Below the pieces are notes generated by a model, which worked only from the letters and a program-made list of their open reading frames with translations, was not told the origin of the DNA and did not search any database. Positions 10,840 to 17,546 of a DNA stretch of 21,119 bases are shown here, one piece after another (the first letter of the stretch is position 1; each line of letters opens with the position of its first letter). The DNA is from Dinochytrium kinnereticum (taxonomy: Eukaryota; Chytridiomycota; Chytridiomycetes; Chytridiales; Chytridiaceae). The translations under genes were made by a program, and so were the position numbers. The DNA is taken from positions 1 to 21,119 of the forward strand of contig JADGJT010000014.1 of NCBI GenBank assembly GCA_027604005.1, in the 5' to 3' direction.

Positions 10840-11306
10840 CCGAGTCGGTCGCTTGCCTGTCTCAGGCAGAAGGATTTGAGCGTCGCACACCTGCAGCAAA
10901 AGCAACAAGTTGCTGCTGCAAGAATGCCATCACCACCGCATCACGTCGCGCGTCCATCCGACGAGCGACGCTGCGACGTGTCATTGCGCGTACAACTTCA
11001 TGCGAATGGTGTAGGTTGCGGGAAGAGTCGTCGTTGATGCTCCTGCTGAGCGTGGTGGGGGCAAATGGAGTGGATGGGGGTGGATGGAGGGGTGGATGTG
11101 TTCCAACCTTTCAGCTCTGGGTCCTCCACAGCACCATGGCAAGCTGCGCATGCATGTCAGACGTCCTCAGCCTATCTTTTCCGTCCTCTCGTTTTCTTTC
11201 CCTGAGGTCGTCGGCATCCAAGCGTCCGGCCGGCCCCTCACAGTCCATCAATCAACACTTTCATCAGAACTTGTCCCAAAATCTCACCTGAATCGCATCA
11301 TCCGCC
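10840..11306. promoter_or_regulatory. Divergent promoter region between the F-box-like and dehydrogenase genes
   Basis: The 467 nt between two start codons on opposite strands must hold both promoters. It contains CG-rich motifs at about 10945-10990 (CACGTCGCG, GACGTGTC), a CCGGCCGG palindrome near 11226-11233 and a C/T-rich stretch near 11170-11200 likely to lie close to the dehydrogenase transcription start. No TATA box is evident. Confidence 0.55.
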
Positions 11307-12489
11307 ATGGTCTTCGGCCTCTTCTCCAAACCCGCCTTCAGCACCGCCGACATCCCCGACCTCTCGGGCAAGACGGCCATCGTCACCGGCGCTTCATCCG
11401 GCCTCGGTGAGGCGTCGGCCACCGAGCTGGCTGCCAAGAACGCTCTCGTGTGAGTCCCAGCTATTTAGCCGCCCGAGAGAGTGCTCACACCTTTCATGAC
11501 CATAGCATCCTTGCATGCCGATCGCTGGCCAAGGCCGATGCGACTGTTGCTCTGATAAAGAAGACGGTGCCACATGCAAAGCTGGAGGTTCTGGAACTCG
11601 ACCTCGCTGACCTTTCATCCGTCAAGAAGTTCACGGAGGCTTTCAAGGCTAAAGGGTACGATTTGGACATTCTTATGAATAATGCTGGTAAGCTCCGTGG
11701 CTGCTAAACCGTCCCTGGCTGATCATAAACTCCAGGTGTCATGGCCACCCCCAACTTCACCCTCACCAAGGACGGTCTGGAGCTCCAGCTTGGATCCAAC
11801 CACCTGGGCCACTTTTACCTCACCACCCTTCTCATGCCAGTCATTGAGCGCACAGCCAAGAAGGGCCCAGTTCATATCTGCAACCTCAGCTCTGTTGCCC
11901 ATCTTTATCATTACAAAGGCGGAGTCGACTTTGAAAACATCAATAACCCCAAAAGTAAGTTCACAAAAAAGTCCTCAGCGTTTCAGCTACGCTAACCCTT
12001 TGGTTAAAAAAAAAAAAAAAAAAAAGCTTACAGCCCATACGGCGCATATGGGCAAAGCAAGCTCGCCAACATTCTTTTCACGCGTGAACTCCAGAAGCGT
12101 GTCGACTCAAAGGGGTTTAACAACATCTACATCAACGCCGTTCACCCCGGTGTCGTCCACACCAACCTCCAGACAGGTGCGAGCCTCATTCCCCAGTGGA
12201 TGCTAGGGTATCTCGGCTACATGGGTCTGGCAACCCCTCAGTTCGGCTCGCTTACTCAGGTATTGCCGTTACCCTTTTTTTTGTCGCCAACCAATTTTTC
12301 TTATTTCATTTTCAAAAGCTCTACACCGTCACCTCCCCCGACATAGTCGCGAAGGGCTACAAAGGGCAGTACTTTGTGCCTACCGCGCAGCTCACTTCGC
12401 CCTCATCTGTCGCCTTGGACGCTGGGCTGGCCGAGAAACTTTGGAAGTGGTCTGAGGACACTCTGAAGGAGAAAGGTTTTGGCCTCTAG
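11307..12489 (+). CDS. Short-chain dehydrogenase/reductase, retinol dehydrogenase/WWOX-like (5 exons, 315 aa)
   Basis: Exons 11307-11449, 11506-11687, 11736-11954, 12027-12259 and 12319-12489 join in frame; the introns are very short (56, 48, 72 and 59 nt). The start ATG has a good context (GCCATGG). Classical SDRs oxidise or reduce alcohols and carbonyls with NAD(P)(H) in a Rossmann fold. Seen here are TGASSGLG (27-34) for the cofactor, ACRS after strand 2, DLADLSSV, NNAG (106-109), NHLG with tetrad Asn130, catalytic Ser161 in NLSSVAH, and YGQSK with Tyr189 and Lys193, followed by HPGVVHTNL. All tetrad residues are present, so the enzyme should be active. The ACRS segment and NHLGHFYLT are typical of the retinol-dehydrogenase/WWOX/protochlorophyllide-reductase-like group, but the substrate cannot be read from the sequence. 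There is no clear signal peptide or transmembrane anchor. Confidence 0.95.
12006..12025 (+). repeat. Poly-A tract abutting a 3' splice site
   Basis: Twenty consecutive A residues lie directly before the acceptor G at 12026 of dehydrogenase intron 3, where a pyrimidine tract would usually sit. A branch-like GCTAAC lies near 11991-11996. Confidence 0.85.
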
Positions 12490-13047
12490 ACCTTCACTGA
12501 TTTCCAAAATACAGTCCATTTCAACGATTCGTTGGTCCCTGCTGTCCGGATTGAGGAATCTGTAGCCTCATATTGTTCTGGCGATAATAAAAAACAAACC
12601 TCTCTAGTTTCCCACTTAAAAGACTTGACTGTCAATTTGAAAGCGTGAAAAAAATAATATGGGAGCAATAAACAAGAAATGTTCTTGGTTAATAGTTAAC
12701 AACAGAAAATGCCGACCGTCGATTCAGAAGAGAAGGGGTGGGATAAGCAATATAAAGAATACAACAAAGCCCACACCCAGTCAAATGATAAGAAAGTACA
12801 AGCGCATTGAGAAAGGTGCAGGGTGTATCGACAGAACATGACCCTGAATGAGAAATGAAAAGAAAAAAAAAAAGAAACAAAGAACCTTGTAATGAATATA
12901 TGTATGTGAGAAACAAAGCCCGTCTAAACAAAAGTCCCCGACCACCAATTGGTATAAGGAGGGGAAGAAGAAAGAAAAAAAAGAAGAAGAAAAAAAAAAA
13001 GAAGAAGGGAAAACAACCACGCCAAACCGCGAGAATTTCAACAAATC
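12490..13047. other. Convergent spacer between the dehydrogenase and the Ser-rich membrane-protein gene
   Basis: It holds the 3' flanks of both genes and no supported gene. An AATAAA signal for the dehydrogenase lies at 12586-12591 and a second AATAAA occurs near 12666. Bases 12855-13010 are A/G-rich on the plus strand (GAAGAAA-type runs), therefore C/U-rich in the transcript of the minus-strand gene. Confidence 0.7.
12586..12591 (+). terminator. AATAAA polyadenylation signal of the dehydrogenase gene
   Basis: An exact AATAAA lies 97 nt after the stop codon in an A-rich context, a typical distance for a fungal 3' end. Confidence 0.55.
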
Positions 13048-16000
13048 TCAGTTCCCATCAGCCAAAAACGGCTGCTCAGCATACCCACTATCATGACTAA
13101 CAGAGCTCGAGGCCTTACTCAATATACTCGTCTTCGAGGCCAACTTCCTCGGCTTTCTCATCACAAAAACCTCCTCCTCAACCTCCTCCTCCGCGTTATC
13201 TCCAAACGCCTCCAATGTTCCCAAAGAAGCAATAGGGGCAGGATCCAGCGACCCAACAAAAGGCAATCTAGGTGGGGCGATTCTCGGCGGGGAAGGCGGC
13301 AGTGGCCCGCGCGTCGCACCAATTGAAAGGCCTCTACGGAGAGGTGAGGAATATAAAGTAGGTATACGAGGCACCTCGTTCATCTCGGGATCAGGGTAGC
13401 ATTCAACGGTAGCAGGAACGCCAACCATTCCACCTCGTACCTCAAAGGCGTTGATTGAATCAACCCCTCTCGGCCCACCGACACCATTGACAGAGTAAGC
13501 AACATGGCTAGCACTTCTCCACTCTGTACCCCCACCACTCGCAAGCACGTTTCCTCTTCTCCCTCCACCCCCCATCATCCGGTACGCGGCAGCAGCATCT
13601 TGGTCACCTTCCGCAGAACCACTCTGCGAGAGGGTTGCAAGATCTCCTCCCATTCTAAGATCATCCACTGGCTCATGATGAAAGGCAACCGGTGTCCCAG
13701 TGACCGAAACGGGTGGTGGAGGATAAATAGGCTCAACGTTTCTCCTGGGATCAGGCCATGAATGATACCGCGGCCCTGCATCCCCTACCTCATTCACAAC
13801 CCCATTCATCTCCACCCCCTCTCTTCGCACAAAACTTTCAGTCCCCCCCCTCCTAGGGGTCGAAAACGTGGAAGAAGGCGACCCCAAATCCTCACCCGCC
13901 CTCTCAACAACAGGCGGCGGTGACCTCCTCAAAAAAACAACATCATCCTCCTCCTCTCCATCCTCCTCCTCCCACTGTCTCCGATCCACAGGTGGTGACA
14001 TAAGGGGGGATGCCGAGACTCTCCCATTCGGCAGAGGAGACATCTCCCTCCTCCTTCTCCTCCGTCGCACCGCAGCATCATCCACACGCTCCCCGCTCCC
14101 TACCCAAGTTCCACCGCCGTCCTCTAATTCAACAACAACACGTCTCCTTACGGGTGTGGCGATTCCCGATGGTGGGGAAGACAACGAAGGTGTCGAGGTT
14201 CCTGGAGGCGTTGCTCGTGGGAAGAAACCAAAAGATCCTGGGGGGCGAGAGGTTTGAGAGGAAGGAGGGACAAAAGATGTGTAGGGGTTTGTTGGGGACG
14301 TAGCGGAAGAGGAGGTAGCAGTGGAAGTTGACGCGGCACCGGCGCGAATGTGGTTAATACGGTCCATTGCCAGCGGGATGTATGTATCAAAGACGCGGTT
14401 GACGCTACAAAGCATGGGGTTAGAAGCAAATACCAAAGGCTATCTTCCGTGTCAACCAGCTCATCCCCAAAACCAAAACCAATAAACAAACCAAAAAAGT
14501 TAAGGTACTCACAAAGGATCTACATAGACCCCATACAATCTTCCAACCTTTCTCGCAACACCTCTCCCCCACCGTCCTGCAACTCTGGCAATACCTCCAA
14601 CAGCCCTTCCAGTTCCCGCGATCCCATCCGCAAGGGCATGAAGCACTCCAGGGAGCTCTCCGCATGCTTGCAGGACCACCGATATAACATAAGACAGAAC
14701 AAAGATGTACGCGGTCATCAAAAACCACAAACAAATGGACATGGCCACTAAGAGAGCAGACATTAAGGTCGTTGGCGAAGCATTGGTGGTCGTGGTGGTC
14801 GCAGTTGTGGTGGTGGTAGCAGCAGTCGAAGTGTTACCAAAAGCCCTAAAAGGCGATGTGGTAGAAGTTCGCTGCCGTTCTGAGGAGGGACAAGCCGAAG
14901 GGCCAGAATCATGTGAAGACGCTCCAAATCTATCCACGTCAATATCACCCGTCTGTCGACCATTAACTCGTCCCCATCTCGGGCTCGTCGCAACCGTCAC
15001 CAAGGATGACGTTGAAGTTGCTGACGATATCGTCGCGGATGTCGCCCCGCGACCTCCCCGATTAACCCTCTCACCCCTCGATTCTTCAGGCCCATTACCT
15101 ACTCCAGAGGAAGCTTGCCTCCTACGAGGCAAAGGTGAAGAAGGCTGGTGGACGTCCTCGCGAAGAGCCGGAAATGACCTTGACCGAGACGCTGCCGACA
15201 GATGAGAAGAACGTGAAGGTAAAGCCAGAGGCATTGAAGTGGATGAAGTTCCTGCAGTATCCATATCCAGACCTCGTTCGGCAGGCTGGATAGGAGCTGG
15301 CTGCGGGGAGGCCGACCGAGAAGAGGGGGAAGAGGCAATGACGGTCCCCGATGACAGAGCTGATACACCATGGCATCGCGCGCACCTGTTTGGATGTGAT
15401 CTGCTGCCATCATTATGGTAGTTTTGGTGATGGTTGTGACGAGATGATGACGGGGTGGACGGAGTAGGTGGCGATGACGAGTGAGTATTTGGTCTACGCA
15501 AGGTGGCCGAGGCGGAGGAACTTGAATGTAACGAATGCGCAGATTGACGCTCATGTTCCGAAAACAATAAAGCATCCGACGAAGGGCAGGCGGAAGACGA
15601 AGAAGATGGCGGATCCTTCAACGAAATTCGTGGACATTGCAATGGGGAAGCGAAAGAATGGGGGGAAGAATGCGCGGGTATTGGAGAGGTCGGCGCTGAG
15701 ACAGAAGATGCAAAAGATGAGCGGAGTCTGTGTTTCCCCTCGTCGTAGCTGCCTCGGCCGGGATTGGCAAAAGCGTTGGCAAAATGTGAGGGCAGCGTCC
15801 GCATGTCGCGTGGTGGGGTGATGTGGTGCAGACCGGCGTGTCCAGCATGGCCAAGCTGCTCAAAAGACTCGTGGGGGCCGTAAGGCGTCGGAGGTGGTGA
15901 CGCATTCCAACGATCTAAAGTGGCGGATGATGTTCTACCACGTCGGCAAAGGGAGGCGGTCACCTCCGAGTCCAGAAGCGCGGCAGCCGTCCGCGATATG

Positions 16001-16563
16001 TGAGTAAAAGAGCATTGGGCAATGGGAGAGGAGCCTGCAGATGACACGGACACGTAAGGAAGGGTCAATGACTCCCATCGGGTCCTCCGACGTCTCCTGG
16101 TCCTGCTCCTGCTGCTGCTTGGTGTGGCCATCCTCGTACCGCCGACACCGGAGGAGATAGTGAGGGCATCCTTGTATTCTTCGTCGTCTTCATCGTCCCG
16201 TACGGAAAGGCTAAGGGCTAAAGAGCCATCTTCATCATCATCCAGCCTCGATGACCTTGGCCCGCTGTTGAACGTGTTGTGGAAGGTGTTGTCCAGAAGA
16301 GTGGTTGCCGAAGATAGCAGAGATGAGCAGGAAGAGGACGGGGCGAGTGACGGTGAAGACTGGTGACGATGATTCTTGGACCTGAAGACGCAGTCGTCGT
16401 CGTCCTCATCGTCTTCCACATCCTCCTCCGCCTGCAGATTGATGGCGCTTGGCATCGTGGCAGCGGCGGCGGCAGCAGCAGCAGCAGCACCAACTTTAGT
16501 GGCGGCGGTGACGGGGCCAATGGAGGAGGATGGGGCCGAGGGAGTGGGTGAGGGTCTCCGCAT
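13048..16563 (-). CDS. Ser-rich, largely disordered protein with one long membrane segment (2 exons, 1135 aa)
   Basis: Exons on the minus strand are 16563-14513 and 14404-13048, joined by a 108-nt intron with GTGAGT donor and TTGTAG acceptor, phase 2. I do not recognise the family. In order: a poly-Ala run (26-35), an acidic stretch (45-57), an Arg-rich patch near 153-161 (RTRRRRRTR), a long Ser/Pro/His-rich region, a poly-Thr stretch (about 575-598), a strongly hydrophobic segment (601-635), then a Gly/Arg-containing, probably amphipathic stretch (about 640-700, GIAGTGRAVGGIARVAGRWG) ending in VYVDPFVNRVFDTYIPLAMD. The tail is again disordered, with a second Arg run near 795 and acidic blocks. 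The segment from 600 to 710, crossing the splice junction, looks the most constrained. It is probably an integral membrane protein with large exposed tails; orientation and organelle cannot be told. Confidence 0.82.
16455..16490 (-). repeat. GCN repeat encoding a poly-Ala tract
   Basis: A run of mixed GCT/GCC codons near the 5' end of the Ser-rich membrane-protein gene encodes ten consecutive alanines (residues 26-35); on the plus strand it reads as GGC/AGC-type triplets. Confidence 0.75.
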
Positions 16564-16822
16564 TCTCGGTCGTCTGTCTGTTTCTTCTGCTCCTTACTTT
16601 TTCTTAATGTTTTTTTTTTTATTTTGGTTGCTTTGGCCAAGCAGCAAGGTCAGTCTGCTGCGATTTCCGTGCTCGCAAAAGTCACATCACAGCGGGAGCC
16701 AACGATAACGACAAGGCACACGCGATGAGCAAGGGAGTGAATTAGGCCTCCTTGCGTGCCTTGTTGGGCAGCTTTATTTTGGTGTTTATTGATGATGGGC
16801 GTATCAGGTCTTGCCAATGAGC

Positions 16823-16862
16823 AAGGAAGGAAGGAAGGAAGGAAGGAAGGAAGGAAGGAAGG
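16823..16862. repeat. AAGG tetranucleotide microsatellite, 10 perfect copies
   Basis: Ten uninterrupted AAGG units (40 nt) lie about 260 nt upstream of the start codon of the minus-strand Ser-rich protein gene, probably in its promoter or leader. Confidence 0.95.
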
Positions 16863-16927
16863 GGATCATTCGCTGCACGCCTTCCGTCTCTAAGCAGCAG
16901 CAGCAGCGTTGGGGGGTGGTGGCTGTG

Positions 16928-16941
16928 ATGACGGCCGTCAT
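16928..16941. promoter_or_regulatory. Perfect palindrome with two TGACG half-sites
   Basis: ATGACGGCCGTCAT is a 14-base perfect inverted repeat holding two opposed TGACG cores, the half-site recognised by CRE/ATF-type bZIP factors, separated by two bases. Binding is inferred only. Confidence 0.4.
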
Positions 16942-17071
16942 TCACTCCTCCCCCAATCCAGCCCGTGAAGCGGAGCGCATTGCAGGAGTCCTCCCTCCCT
17001 CCCTCCCTTCCAGGCAGCAAACCAAACCAACCAGCTGCTTGCGGACTTTCTTTCCACTGGTGACACACCTT

Positions 17072-17077
17072 CACGTG
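17072..17077. promoter_or_regulatory. E-box CACGTG
   Basis: A single CACGTG, the core site of fungal bHLH factors such as Cbf1- and Pho4-type proteins, lies 470 nt upstream of the F-box/SPRY start codon. Confidence 0.4.
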
Positions 17078-17161
17078 AAAAGATCAGCCTGCCATCACAC
17101 GCTGCCACATGATTGGCGGATCAGTGCTCAGACATGTCCGCACGCGCCAGCCCCTGACTCG

Positions 17162-17177
17162 ACGCGTAAATACGCGT
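17162..17177. promoter_or_regulatory. Two ACGCGT boxes spaced by one helical turn
   Basis: ACGCGT occurs at 17162-17167 and 17172-17177, ten bases apart start to start. ACGCGT is the MluI cell-cycle box bound by MBF-type (Mbp1/Swi6) complexes in fungi and drives G1/S transcription. Paired sites on the same helix face, in a divergent promoter, suggest function but this is inference. Confidence 0.5.
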
Positions 17178-17295
17178 GGCGCGTGTTTGGACAACTCCTG
17201 CTGGCGTTGTTGACGGGCGTGTTTCAGGCAGCAGCAAAGGCAAAGGAGGAGACAGCGCAATTCAAGGGAGAAACGAAAAGGAACGCTGCCTGCCA

Positions 17296-17321
17296 CTGCT
17301 GCTGCTGCTGCTGCTGCTGCT
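17296..17321. repeat. CTG trinucleotide microsatellite, 8 copies
   Basis: Eight perfect CTG units lie about 225 nt upstream of the F-box/SPRY start codon, likely in its promoter or 5' leader. Confidence 0.9.
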
Positions 17322-17546
17322 CCGCTCTTCAACGGCTGTTTGCGGCTGTTCTTTACGCACTCTACCCACTCACACTCACAGACAGCCTGTAGACGGCCCT
17401 TCCCCCCTGTGCATTGAGCTTGACATCCTTTGGGCGATCCACAGTCAGCCACGAGGACGGCTCAGCATTACTGTGGACCTTCGCCACGTCAGACGTCTTG
17501 GGAGGCACAACCAGCACAATCGAGATTTTTCCATCACACGACGGCC

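Larger units (their letters stand above)
16564..17546. promoter_or_regulatory. Divergent promoter region of the Ser-rich membrane-protein and F-box/SPRY genes
   Basis: The 983 nt between opposite start codons contain CCAAT at 16814-16818 and 16953-16957, an inverted CCAAT box (TGATTGGC, 17110-17117), a palindrome ATGACGGCCGTCAT (16928-16941), an E-box CACGTG (17072-17077) and two ACGCGT boxes (17162-17167, 17172-17177). Microsatellites AAGG (16823-16862) and CTG (17296-17321) also lie here. Open frames in this interval are repeat-driven and not believed to code. Confidence 0.65.

Noticed and set aside
15367..15391. CXXCH motif (CARCH) in the Ser-rich membrane protein, as in c-type cytochromes
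   Set aside because: It lies in a His/Ser-rich disordered region with no cytochrome fold or secretion signal; a chance match.
17430..17546. Upstream extension of the F-box/SPRY frame by 39 codons
   Set aside because: It would need a TTG start; the ATG at 17547 has an ideal context and lies just before the F-box.
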